Virus record (IMG/VR): IMGVR_UViG_3300035670_009324
Span: 1-39,978 of that record
Source of the DNA: a virus
Length of the DNA: 39,978 nucleotides
Reading direction: 5' to 3' (one strand)
In this document: positions 7,583 to 15,755 of the stretch, piece by piece
Layout: each line of letters opens with the position of its first letter
Position numbering within the stretch: position 1 is the first letter of the stretch
The notes under the pieces: generated by a model
The model's input: the letters and a program-made list of their open reading frames with translations, nothing else
Databases searched by the model: none
Told to the model about the DNA's origin: nothing
Position numbers and translations under genes: made by a program

Positions 7583-10426
7583 ATGACATCAACAGAAGAC
7601 ATTAGGTCGTTTTTGGAGGGTAATGACCCCGAAGAGTTTATAGTCTCAATTGAATTTGACTATGTAACGGACTCCATTTATAAAATTAAGGAAATACCTG
7701 GTAAGGGTAAGGCGATTGTAAAAGATCATTTCATTCCATTTGCTTGGGTAGGAGACCTCAGAGGATTGAATTTTTATCAAGGATCAAAGGCACTTCAAAA
7801 AGAAGCAATGTCAAAATACAAGATCGTAATTGACAAATTAGAGACACACGGTAATGAACGATTGGAGAAGGGTTTATCTTTTATGGTAAAATCCTTGGCG
7901 GGATATCGTGCTTTGACTCAGTTTTTCCGTGACGGTGGGATTGACCCGTGGGGTGAAAAGGTTAGAGAATTATTCCTTATGTTACCACCCGTAGAACAAT
8001 ATTTGATTCAAAAAGAAAAACGACTTTTCAAAGGTTATGAAGAATACAACGATATAACTCGATTTGTATTTGACTTGGAAACCACGTCGTTGGAGCCAAA
8101 AGATGGTCGTATCTTCATGATTGGAATGAAAACAAACAAAGGTTTTCACGAAGTTATTGAATGTGATACTGAGGAGAAAGAAAGACTTGGATTGATCAAG
8201 TTCTTTGATACTATCAACGATCTAAAACCATCCATTATTGGTGGTTACAACTCATTCAACTTCGACTGGTACTGGATTTTTGAAAGATGTAAAGCACTTG
8301 GATTGGATGTAAAAAAGATATGTAAGTCACTTAACCCTCAGAGAACCATTACTCAGAAGGAACAAATGTTGAAGTTAGCTAACGAGGTAGAAAAGTACCC
8401 ACAGGTTTCTATTTGGGGTTATAATATCATTGATATCCTTCACTCAGTTAGACGTGCTCAGGCAATCAACTCCAACATCAAGAGTGCTGGTTTGAAGTAC
8501 ATTACTCAATATCTTCAAATTGAAGATGAGGACCGTGTGTATATTGACCACAGTGAAATCGGTTCTATGTATTCGAAAAAAGAAGATTATTGGTTGAATG
8601 TAAAAAATGGTAAATATAAAAAGGCCAATGATCCAAAGTTCAAAGATTTGGATAAAAGATTTCCCGATGTCTATAAGTTAGTTACTGGTGACAAATTGGT
8701 TGAACAGTATCTTGATGATGACTTGGATGAAACCCTGCGTGTAGACGATGAGTTCAACCAAGGCTCTTTCCTATTGGCTTCTTTGGTACCAACAACTTAT
8801 GAGAGAGTGAGCACTATGGGTACTGCTACTTTATGGAAAATGATTATGTTGGCTTGGTCATATAAATACAAGTTGGCAATTCCTGCTAAGCAATCTAAGA
8901 CAGACTTTGTTGGTGGTTTATCTCGTTTAATCAAGGTGGGTTACTCAACTAATGTATTGAAGTTGGACTTCTCTTCACTATATCCTTCTATTCAGTTGGT
9001 TCATGATGTATTTCCTGAATGTGATGTTACAGGTGCTATGAAAGGATTACTTAAATACTTCCGAGACACACGTATTCTTTACAAACAACTTGCTGAAGAA
9101 TTTGCAGAATCAGATCCAAAAAAGTCACAGTCATACGACCGTAAACAATTACCTATCAAAATCTTCATCAACTCAATGTTCGGTGCCTTATCGGCACCTC
9201 AGGTATACCATTGGGGTGATATGTATATGGGAGAACAAATCACCTGTACTGGTCGACAATATCTCCGTCAAATGATTAGTTTCTTTATGAAACGTGGTTA
9301 TGAACCACTTGTAATGGATACTGATGGTGTAAACTTCTCGGCACCTTCAGATGTGGAAAACAGAAAGTATATCGGACGTGGATTAAACTGGAAGGTAAAA
9401 GAAGGTAAAGAGTATACAGGTGCGGCTGCAGATATTGCTGAATACAATGATATTTTCATGAGAGGTGAAATGGCACTTGATAATGATGGTGTTTGGCCTT
9501 CATGTATCAATTTGGCCCGTAAAAACTATGCTCTTATGACTGACTCAGGTAAAATCAAGTTGGTTGGAAATACAATTAAGTCGAAGAAACTACCTGGTTA
9601 CATTGAAGACTTTTTGGATAAGGGTATCAAAATGTTGCTGAAGGGTCAAGGTAAAGAATTTATCGAGTATTACTATGAATATTTGGAAACCATCTATGAT
9701 ATGCAAATTCCTTTGATAAAAATCGCACAAAGGGCTAAAGTTAAACAAAGTTTAGAAGACTACAAAATTCGTTGTACTCAAAAGACAAAAGCTGGATCTT
9801 TGATGTCTCGACAAGCTCACATGGAGTTGGCAATTCAGAATAATTTGAGTGTCAATCTTGGTGATGTTATTATGTATGTCAACAATGGTGAAAAGGCATC
9901 ACATGGTGATGTACAAAAAATTCCGGCAAAAAAATATTCGGATTTACAACGAAAAAAACATTTCGAAAAAACTGGTGAAGTTCTCCAAGACATTGAATCC
10001 TATGTACAACTAAATTGCTATCTGATTGACCAAGAGGAATTATCCAATAATCCTGATCTAAAAGGTGAATACAACGTTGCAAGAGCAATCAACACATTCA
10101 ACAAAAGGATTGAACCATTGTTGGTAGTGTTCCAAGATGAAGTAAGAAAAGATCTTATAGTTGCCGATCCTAAAGATCGTGGAATTTTCACGACCAAACA
10201 GTGTGAGTTGATCAACGGACATCCACTTGGACAAGGTGACCAAGATGATTTGGATGATGTTTTGACAATCTCAGATCAGGAATTGAAGTATTGGGGAAAA
10301 CGTGGTCTAAATCCCACTTACATGTATAATATTGCTGAACAAGGTTGGGAAAGTGCGGTTACTGAATTACCACAATTTCAAACCATCAGAGGACAAGATA
10401 TACCATCCCTGATTGATATTAACTAA
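7583..10426 (+). CDS. 43: Family B DNA polymerase with 3'-5' exonuclease (T4 gp43 type)
   Basis: A 947-aa replicative polymerase, close to T4 gp43 (898 aa). Exonuclease motifs: Exo I FVFDLETTSL (161-170, D164 and E166), Exo II GYNSFNFDWYWI (221-232), Exo III YLDDD (376-380). Polymerase motifs: A LDFSSLYPSIQL (461-472), B KQLPIKIFINSMFGALSA (521-538), C VMDTDGVNF (577-585) with both catalytic aspartates. All catalytic residues are present, so the enzyme should be active and proofreading. It would copy the phage genome with the clamp, helicase and the ssDNA-binding protein at 37369. The ATG has an A-rich upstream region and no Shine-Dalgarno. The last 60 bases overlap a convergent minus-strand gene. 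It sits among virion genes instead of next to the recombination module. Confidence 0.95.
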   Translation: MTSTEDIRSFLEGNDPEEFIVSIEFDYVTDSIYKIKEIPGKGKAIVKDHFIPFAWVGDLRGLNFYQGSKALQKEAMSKYKIVIDKLETHGNERLEKGLSFMVKSLAGYRALTQFFRDGGIDPWGEKVRELFLMLPPVEQYLIQKEKRLFKGYEEYNDITRFVFDLETTSLEPKDGRIFMIGMKTNKGFHEVIECDTEEKERLGLIKFFDTINDLKPSIIGGYNSFNFDWYWIFERCKALGLDVKKICKSLNPQRTITQKEQMLKLANEVEKYPQVSIWGYNIIDILHSVRRAQAINSNIKSAGLKYITQYLQIEDEDRVYIDHSEIGSMYSKKEDYWLNVKNGKYKKANDPKFKDLDKRFPDVYKLVTGDKLVEQYLDDDLDETLRVDDEFNQGSFLLASLVPTTYERVSTMGTATLWKMIMLAWSYKYKLAIPAKQSKTDFVGGLSRLIKVGYSTNVLKLDFSSLYPSIQLVHDVFPECDVTGAMKGLLKYFRDTRILYKQLAEEFAESDPKKSQSYDRKQLPIKIFINSMFGALSAPQVYHWGDMYMGEQITCTGRQYLRQMISFFMKRGYEPLVMDTDGVNFSAPSDVENRKYIGRGLNWKVKEGKEYTGAAADIAEYNDIFMRGEMALDNDGVWPSCINLARKNYALMTDSGKIKLVGNTIKSKKLPGYIEDFLDKGIKMLLKGQGKEFIEYYYEYLETIYDMQIPLIKIAQRAKVKQSLEDYKIRCTQKTKAGSLMSRQAHMELAIQNNLSVNLGDVIMYVNNGEKASHGDVQKIPAKKYSDLQRKKHFEKTGEVLQDIESYVQLNCYLIDQEELSNNPDLKGEYNVARAINTFNKRIEPLLVVFQDEVRKDLIVADPKDRGIFTTKQCELINGHPLGQGDQDDLDDVLTISDQELKYWGKRGLNPTYMYNIAEQGWESAVTELPQFQTIRGQDIPSLIDIN

Positions 10427-10702
10427 TTCAATACAAGCACCCTTATCTAACTGAATTTCATCCCATTCTTCATCAATTCTACCTTTGTCAGGTCTTATCA
10501 AAATTTCAGTCATCGCCTTGATTTTGATTTTGTCTGTCGTTGAAGAATTCAGAAAAATGTCACAATGAGGTACACCACGAACTACGATGGAATATTCACC
10601 GTTTGTGGTGTACTTTCTTTCAGAAACTATTGCGGATTCTGAAGTTCTAACTTTGTTTCCGTTGATTATTTTTTCAACAGGAATTGTTTTGATAATAGCC
10701 AT
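10367..10702 (-). CDS. Small hypothetical protein, probably virion-associated
   Basis: A 111-aa beta-rich protein that I do not recognise. Visible segments are an N-terminal MAIIKTIPVEKIINGNKV, a YSIVVRGVPHCDIFLN strand, KIKIKAMTEILIRPD and a C-terminal WYILSSDGLKLW. The start is 3 bases downstream of the stop of the gp13-like gene, so the two are almost certainly one transcript. Its last 20 codons plus stop overlap the DNA polymerase 3' end on the opposite strand (60 bases). The tight spacing and normal composition argue for a real gene; a neck or head-completion role is only a guess from the neighbour. Confidence 0.62.
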   Translation of the reverse strand: MAIIKTIPVEKIINGNKVRTSESAIVSERKYTTNGEYSIVVRGVPHCDIFLNSSTTDKIKIKAMTEILIRPDKGRIDEEWDEIQLDKGACIELVNINQGWYILSSDGLKLW

Positions 10703-10704
10703 TT

Positions 10705-11823
10705 TTATACTACTGTAATTGGAATAGTCATCGGTCTGAATTTCAACTGAGTGTTTAAGTTCGTTGCAATTTCAGCTTCTTTTTTCATTTGATTTTCAGG
10801 TCTGAGTCTTTCTAATCTTGCTTGTAACTCTGTAAGTAAGGTTACTTTCTCATCCTTAGATTCTGTTGCTAAAGATTGATAATCCATTTGAACTTCAGAG
10901 TCAGGTGTTTTTAAGTTACCACTAAACTTACCACGTACACGTGCTAAGGTTTCCTTACAGTATGCGGTGAACCATCTTCTTACCCAAACTTTTGAAGGTT
11001 CGTTGAGGTCAACCCAAGTAATTTCATCTAAAGGTATATCAGATGGAAGTCTTACGATATCGGGATTGTCTTGAAGACATAAGTCTCTTTCATCACCACA
11101 AACTTCATAATACCAGTACCAAACTCGACCTCTTGATAATTCAGAATCACCAAAATCAAATTTTCCACCAGGTGTATTGAAAAGCCAAACAGCCTTTTTT
11201 CCATCGGGAAGTGCTGTAACTTGATATTGTAAGTCAGGTTGAATCAAACGTCTTTTTACGTTGATATCCTGAAGACGTGACATAACATCATAAGATGAGA
11301 AGAAGAAATATCCTCCACCACCGTAACCTGATTGAGCAAATCCCCCAGGACCACCCAATCCACCTGCACCACCTAATGAACCGAATGACCATGGGTCGAA
11401 CATCATATTGTTCATTTCGGTTGGTGAATACCATAATAGTTGATTGATTTCTCTACATGCAGGAATTTCGTAAATTTGTTGGTTTGGAACCAAATCAAAA
11501 TAGTCTCTTTTTAGGACATATGGTCCCGCGTTTTGGAGACCCGCAATTTTAGAATAGGCGTATGTGTATTGAGTTTCCCAATCTAATGATCTACGAACGA
11601 GAGCATTAGCTAAAGATTCTGTGTCAAGATTCAAACCGTATAATGAAGTCCATTGTGATTCGATCAACCAATCTTGAAGGTATTGTGAATAATCCCCGAT
11701 GGATAGTTCCAAGAGGGAATCCATCATTTCGTATTCAAGTTCCACCGCTCTTAGAGGTGCACCCAATAAATTGAGAATCCTATTATATAATTTGGTTCTT
11801 TCTGGTTCTGGAATTACTGCCAT
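10705..11823 (-). CDS. 13: Neck protein, T4 gp13-like
   Basis: A 372-aa protein; T4 gp13 is 309 aa. Key features are an N-terminal helical region (YNRILNLLGAPLRAVELE), an aromatic region of the form VWYWYYEVCGDE, and WVRRWFTAYCKETLARVRGKFSG near 280-302. This last segment, followed by an SEVQMDYQSL strand and a helical ELQARLERL segment, is the typical end of gp13-type neck proteins. In T4, gp13 and gp14 close the filled head and give the platform for tail joining. Residues 148-171 form a glycine-rich insert that is probably a loop. The gp14-like, gp15-like and sheath genes follow nearby, in T4 order but on the other strand. A TATTTATA element lies 15 bases upstream of the start. Confidence 0.72.
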   Translation of the reverse strand: MAVIPEPERTKLYNRILNLLGAPLRAVELEYEMMDSLLELSIGDYSQYLQDWLIESQWTSLYGLNLDTESLANALVRRSLDWETQYTYAYSKIAGLQNAGPYVLKRDYFDLVPNQQIYEIPACREINQLLWYSPTEMNNMMFDPWSFGSLGGAGGLGGPGGFAQSGYGGGGYFFFSSYDVMSRLQDINVKRRLIQPDLQYQVTALPDGKKAVWLFNTPGGKFDFGDSELSRGRVWYWYYEVCGDERDLCLQDNPDIVRLPSDIPLDEITWVDLNEPSKVWVRRWFTAYCKETLARVRGKFSGNLKTPDSEVQMDYQSLATESKDEKVTLLTELQARLERLRPENQMKKEAEIATNLNTQLKFRPMTIPITVV

Positions 11824-11838
11824 CAGACGATATTTTCA

Positions 11839-11846
11839 TATAAATA
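11839..11846 (-). promoter_or_regulatory. TATTTATA element upstream of the gp13-like gene
   Basis: Read on the minus strand this is TATTTATA, ending 15 bases before the ATG at 11823. The same motif in the same orientation relative to the gene occurs upstream of ten other genes of the window. Confidence 0.45.
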
Positions 11847-11854
11847 TCTAAAAA

Positions 11855-13384
11855 TTAGAATTGGTACAACATGGAATCCAATGGATAGTTGTAAGTTCCG
11901 TCCTTAATCTCTGATTTTGTATTATCAAATACAACAACATCTTTTCCTCTTCTGATAAAGACCATCCAATCTGTTTTGTATTTTTTCACATTTGCAGTAC
12001 CATCAACTCGGTACATCCCATCAACCTCGGAGATGGACTCAAATGGTTTTACCTGAGCGGTATATTCCTTACCATCAACAGTTACTTTCAAGTCAATACC
12101 CATCATGTCCTCTTTACTACCTAGTTCTCCGATTCTTTTTACATTTTCAATACCAAACTTTTCGCCGAATTTTTTCTCGGCAACATCTTCTGTTTTTGAC
12201 CCCCTACCTGAGGTGGAACTTAGTATTTGAAATATTGTTTGAAAAGTTTTAGACTCAGATGAGAATATTCTGTGTTTTAGTTGGTCGATGTAGTATAGCA
12301 TTCTGTTCATCTCTTTGATCTGATCCTGTGGAGATAGATTCTCAAAGTTGATTGGATTCATATTAGCGCGTTCCAATACTTTATTTAAATCTTTCATTAG
12401 AGGACAAAATGCGCTGTAGTTGGTATTCAAGTAATTGATAATTGATCTACCAGGTTTTTCCAAATCATAAACCCCTGCAGATTCACCTCTTTTATATTCG
12501 TTTCTTTCGTACCATTTGTTTGGATACACATCTTTTAGAATCAACATAATTGTGTCTTTGTAGAGATTCAAAAGTGAGGGGTTGTTGTTGAACATTTGAC
12601 GAATTTTCGCTCTGTCTCTGTCGTTACAGGAGTTTTCTTGTCTTTGTTCAGTAAGATACTTTTTCGCGTTTTTACTTTCTTGGATGTTTTTGTTGGTAAG
12701 TCTCTTGTACTCTTCTTCGACAAAATCCCAATTCACCACCTTCCAAAAGTTTTTGATGTATTCGTCCCTTTTGTTTCTGTATTTTAGGTAATAGGCGTGT
12801 TCCCACAAATCCAATCCAAGAAGAGGATATCCTCCTTGTTTTACCACATCCATAAGTGGATTATCTTGATTGGGGGTTGTCATTATTTTGAGTGTTCCCC
12901 TTTTGGTCAGAACAAGCCATGACCACCCTGATCCAAATCTTTTCTTGGAGTAGTCCTCAAATTTCTTTTTGAAATTGTCGTATGATCCGAAGTTTGAATT
13001 TATTTTTTTCAGAATTTCACCCTTTGGTTCCATCTCGGTTGGAGATAACATTTTCCAAAAGATTGCGTGGTTGAAGGCACCACCGGCGTTGTCTCTTACA
13101 GTTTTGGAAAATCTTTCAATTGTTCTAATGATTTCCTCTAAGGATAAATCACCATAATTTTTACCTTCCAAAGCATCGTTCAACTTGGAGATATAACCTT
13201 TGTAATGTTTGTTATAGTGGATATTCATTGTCTCAGGATCAATGAACTGACGTAAGGCTGAATATCCGTAAGGTAATTTTTCTGCTCTGATTTTCTTGGC
13301 TTCGAGGAGGGTTTCCTCTTTTAGGGTTTCTCTTCTTTTGAGACGTTCTTCAAGTACTTGAATTCGTTTTTTGATATTGTCCAT
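11855..13384 (-). CDS. Mn-type superoxide dismutase fused to a possible PD-(D/E)XK-like domain
   Basis: A 509-aa fusion. Residues 1-36 are a charged, coiled-coil-like helix. Residues 38-228 are a full Fe/Mn superoxide dismutase: TMNIHYNKHYKGY (52-64), GGAFNHAIFW (101-110), GSGWSWLVL (151-159), NQDNPLMD (172-179), LDLWEHAYYLKYRNKR (191-206) and KVVNWDFVEEEY (215-226). The four metal ligands are H56, H106, D192 and H196. AGG before NH and Q173 are the Mn-type specificity residues. Residues 240-395 are helical and unknown. Residues 398-490 contain GIDLKV (D431) and YTAQVKPF (Q444, K446), resembling a D-(Q/E)xK nuclease core with flanking strands. There is no signal peptide, so it acts in the cytoplasm or is packaged. 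It lies between neck and helicase genes. The dismutase domain is certain by motifs; the nuclease-like part is tentative. Confidence 0.85.
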   Translation of the reverse strand: MDNIKKRIQVLEERLKRRETLKEETLLEAKKIRAEKLPYGYSALRQFIDPETMNIHYNKHYKGYISKLNDALEGKNYGDLSLEEIIRTIERFSKTVRDNAGGAFNHAIFWKMLSPTEMEPKGEILKKINSNFGSYDNFKKKFEDYSKKRFGSGWSWLVLTKRGTLKIMTTPNQDNPLMDVVKQGGYPLLGLDLWEHAYYLKYRNKRDEYIKNFWKVVNWDFVEEEYKRLTNKNIQESKNAKKYLTEQRQENSCNDRDRAKIRQMFNNNPSLLNLYKDTIMLILKDVYPNKWYERNEYKRGESAGVYDLEKPGRSIINYLNTNYSAFCPLMKDLNKVLERANMNPINFENLSPQDQIKEMNRMLYYIDQLKHRIFSSESKTFQTIFQILSSTSGRGSKTEDVAEKKFGEKFGIENVKRIGELGSKEDMMGIDLKVTVDGKEYTAQVKPFESISEVDGMYRVDGTANVKKYKTDWMVFIRRGKDVVVFDNTKSEIKDGTYNYPLDSMLYQF

Positions 13385-13411
13385 ATTTCGGGTACTATAT
13401 TTTTATATGAT

Positions 13412-13419
13412 TATAAATA
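13412..13419 (-). promoter_or_regulatory. TATTTATA element upstream of the superoxide dismutase fusion
   Basis: On the minus strand the 46-base gap between the helicase stop and this gene reads GGGTATTTATAATC, with TATTTATA starting 35 bases upstream of the ATG at 13384. GGGTA and TACCC flank the segment as a weak inverted repeat. Confidence 0.45.
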
Positions 13420-13430
13420 CCCCCAACTTA

Positions 13431-15197
13431 TCATCTTCTACTGTTGATCGACTTGAGAATTTCTTCAACATAGTCACCACTTGATTCTCTGTCCCCCATA
13501 ACGGTTTCAAAAATGTCTTTTTTCTTTCTAAGAATATCGTAAATAATCCCTTCGATTGTGTTGTCGTAGATTGGGTAATAAACCAATACATTATTTTTTT
13601 GTCCGTATCTGTAAGCACGGTCCTCGGCTTGTGAATGGTCTGATGGAAGGAACGATAGGTCGTTCATCACCACCGCTTCACCAGAAGTTAAAGTGATACC
13701 CGTACCAGCGGCTTTGATGTTTCCAACAAATACTTTGATGGTATCATCATTTTGGAATTTGTCCACCGATTCCTGACGTTCTCTCTGTGTCATAGATCCA
13801 TCGAGACGAACCGCTTTTTTTCCAAAATGTTCCAATATCATCTCCAATGTTTTGGTAAAATTGGTAAAGACAATAACCTTCTTGTCCTGTTCAATGATGT
13901 TCTCACATATCTCGATTGTGGAAGATACTTTTTCTTGTGCTATACATTGTCTCACCTGGGTTAGTTTGGTGAACTGTAGGGTCAGAGAATCCGCCTCACC
14001 ACTTTTGTCGTACCAATCATAGTAGTCCCCCATAAGTTCCTCGTATTGTCTTGAACGAAGTCTCAGATATACTGGTGTGATAATCTTATCGGGTAGGTCA
14101 AGAACATTTTCTTTGAGTCTTCTAAGAACCTGTGGTTTTGTTCTGTCTCGAAGTTCCTCTAAATTGGATGCACCACTGACGTTCCATACTTTTCTTTTTC
14201 CTGCTCTGAATTGGAATCCATTACAATATCTTTTGACGTATGCCATCCAGTTCTCAGCAACGGGTGAGTTGATAAGGTTGAGGAGGTTGTAGTAATTGAT
14301 AGGACGACTTGTGATGGGGGTTCCCGTTAGTAACCACAGACGATCTACTCGTGAAGCAAAATCATTTATGAGTTTCGTTCTTTGGGCTTGTTTGTTTTGA
14401 ATGTAATGGGCCTCGTCGATAATGACCAAATCAAACTTAGAATTAAGAATAATTGACTCTTTTTTATTTTTTTCATCGTGGAAGTTTTTGATAATATCGT
14501 AGTTTATGATTACGAAGTCTCCGTCTTCCCATTTCTTTCCTTCGATAATTGATGTTGGACGATCCGTATAATTTTCGATTTCTCTTTGCCAGTTGATCTT
14601 CAAGGATGCTGGACAAATAATCAAAATCTTTTTTGATCCTGTCTCCAATGCGGCGATGATTGTTGAAGTTGTCTTACCAAGACCCATATCATCAGCGAGA
14701 ATCATCTTTTTATTTTCACACAACTTTTGGATTGCCTCCTTTTGGTGTTCCAAAGGTGGACGGTGAGAATATTTGGAATAATCAATTACAACATTCTTTA
14801 TTGTATTGTCCTTTAGTAGTGCGACTTTAGGTAACCAAAGATCTTGTATAAAATCTCTTTCAAAAAATTTCCCCCAAATATGGTATGAGGTATCCTTTTC
14901 AACCAAAAGTTTTTCGATGTAAATTTTTTCGGGTACCTGAGTGAACAATTTGTCATCAGCGATCTTTTGTGCAAAATATGGATCTAAATCCACCCACTTC
15001 TTTGCGACTTTGGGAATACTTTCGTGATAGTTGAGTATGTATTCAGATTGGGATCTCGTTGGATAAAACTTTGGATTATCGATCATTTTGGTTTTCAATC
15101 GCAAGATGTAATTGTTGGCTCCTTCATATTTTTCTAAAATATTCAAGGCCTTCCTCTCCAATACTCCGAAGGTAAATATGTTATCCTGATTTTCCAA
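13431..15197 (-). CDS. SNF2-type (SF2) DNA helicase/ATPase
   Basis: A 588-aa protein with both RecA-like domains of SNF2/SMARCAL1-type translocases. Residues: RPPLEHQKEAI (146-156, Q motif), ADDMGLGKTTST (168-179, Walker A), ILIICPASLKINW (191-203, motif Ia), VIIDEAHYIQN (258-268, Walker B), LLTGTPITSRP (289-299, motif III). In the C-terminal domain: KVIVFTNFTKTLEMI, VRLDGSMTQRERQ, AAGTGITLT (motif V) and QAEDRAYRYGQ (motif VI with arginine finger). The helicase is intact. T4 uses UvsW for related tasks (branch migration, fork reversal); this one is of the SNF2 subgroup. The start is TTG at 15197: in frame, GTA and TAG lie directly upstream and no ATG is available before residue 39. Confidence 0.9.
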   Translation of the reverse strand: MENQDNIFTFGVLERKALNILEKYEGANNYILRLKTKMIDNPKFYPTRSQSEYILNYHESIPKVAKKWVDLDPYFAQKIADDKLFTQVPEKIYIEKLLVEKDTSYHIWGKFFERDFIQDLWLPKVALLKDNTIKNVVIDYSKYSHRPPLEHQKEAIQKLCENKKMILADDMGLGKTTSTIIAALETGSKKILIICPASLKINWQREIENYTDRPTSIIEGKKWEDGDFVIINYDIIKNFHDEKNKKESIILNSKFDLVIIDEAHYIQNKQAQRTKLINDFASRVDRLWLLTGTPITSRPINYYNLLNLINSPVAENWMAYVKRYCNGFQFRAGKRKVWNVSGASNLEELRDRTKPQVLRRLKENVLDLPDKIITPVYLRLRSRQYEELMGDYYDWYDKSGEADSLTLQFTKLTQVRQCIAQEKVSSTIEICENIIEQDKKVIVFTNFTKTLEMILEHFGKKAVRLDGSMTQRERQESVDKFQNDDTIKVFVGNIKAAGTGITLTSGEAVVMNDLSFLPSDHSQAEDRAYRYGQKNNVLVYYPIYDNTIEGIIYDILRKKKDIFETVMGDRESSGDYVEEILKSINSRR

Positions 15198-15224
15198 TAC
15201 CTAAAAAGATAATGAATTTTGTAA

Positions 15225-15231
15225 TATTTAT
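15225..15231 (+). promoter_or_regulatory. TATTTAT element upstream of the gp14-like gene
   Basis: TATTTATC starts 15 bases upstream of the ATG at 15240, in the 42-base gap between the divergent helicase and tail genes. Confidence 0.42.
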
Positions 15232-15239
15232 CAAGTAAG

Positions 15240-15755
15240 ATGGCACAAAGACAGGTTCCTATAACGAGATTGGGTAAATTCTTCGGTAGTGAAGATTTTG
15301 ATTTGGACGTTTCCATGGGTCGAGAATGGCTCGATGGAGATATGAATTTCCAAATTGTGTTGTATAAAGTAGATCGTACAAAAACTGTAAATGATGATGT
15401 TTATGGTGAGGTGGAAAAGGATGGTATTCAATTCTTGGCACCAGTATCTATCAACGCATATGTTCGAATCGAAGAGGCAACAGAACAATTCTTAGGGAAT
15501 TCAAAGATAATTCAAAACGAACCTGGTTTATTAAGATTCAGTGTTTACAAACAAGAACTTGAGAATTTACAAGTAAACATCGAACTTGGTGATTACATCG
15601 GATATTGGATTACTGAAAGTCAGGTTAGATATTATTCTGTTGTGGACGCGGGTATTCCTGATTGGGACAATAAACACACTTATGGTGGGTACAAAGGTTT
15701 TTACTTTTCTTATACCGCAACTCCTGTTAGTGAAAATGAATTCAGAGGATTATAA
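15240..15755 (+). CDS. Neck/head-completion protein, possibly T4 gp14-like
   Basis: A 171-aa beta-rich protein. It shows the gp14-like order of features: an acidic VDRTKTVNDDVYGEVEKDG segment, ISINAY-type strand (VSINAYVRIEE), then NIELGDYIGYWI and YYSVVDAGIPDWDN at the C-terminal end. T4 gp14 (256 aa) is longer, so this would be a short form. In T4, gp14 binds gp13 and forms the neck onto which the tail attaches. The gene is the first of the plus-strand tail block, and its stop overlaps the next ATG by one base (TAATG). The virion role is likely; the gp14 assignment rests on motif order and synteny. Confidence 0.5.
   Translation: MAQRQVPITRLGKFFGSEDFDLDVSMGREWLDGDMNFQIVLYKVDRTKTVNDDVYGEVEKDGIQFLAPVSINAYVRIEEATEQFLGNSKIIQNEPGLLRFSVYKQELENLQVNIELGDYIGYWITESQVRYYSVVDAGIPDWDNKHTYGGYKGFYFSYTATPVSENEFRGL

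Noticed and set aside
10989-11014. Possible tRNA or other RNA gene in the minus-strand block
   Set aside because: All stretches are inside coding frames with normal protein patterns; no cloverleaf or TTCGA-type arm was seen in any gap of the window.
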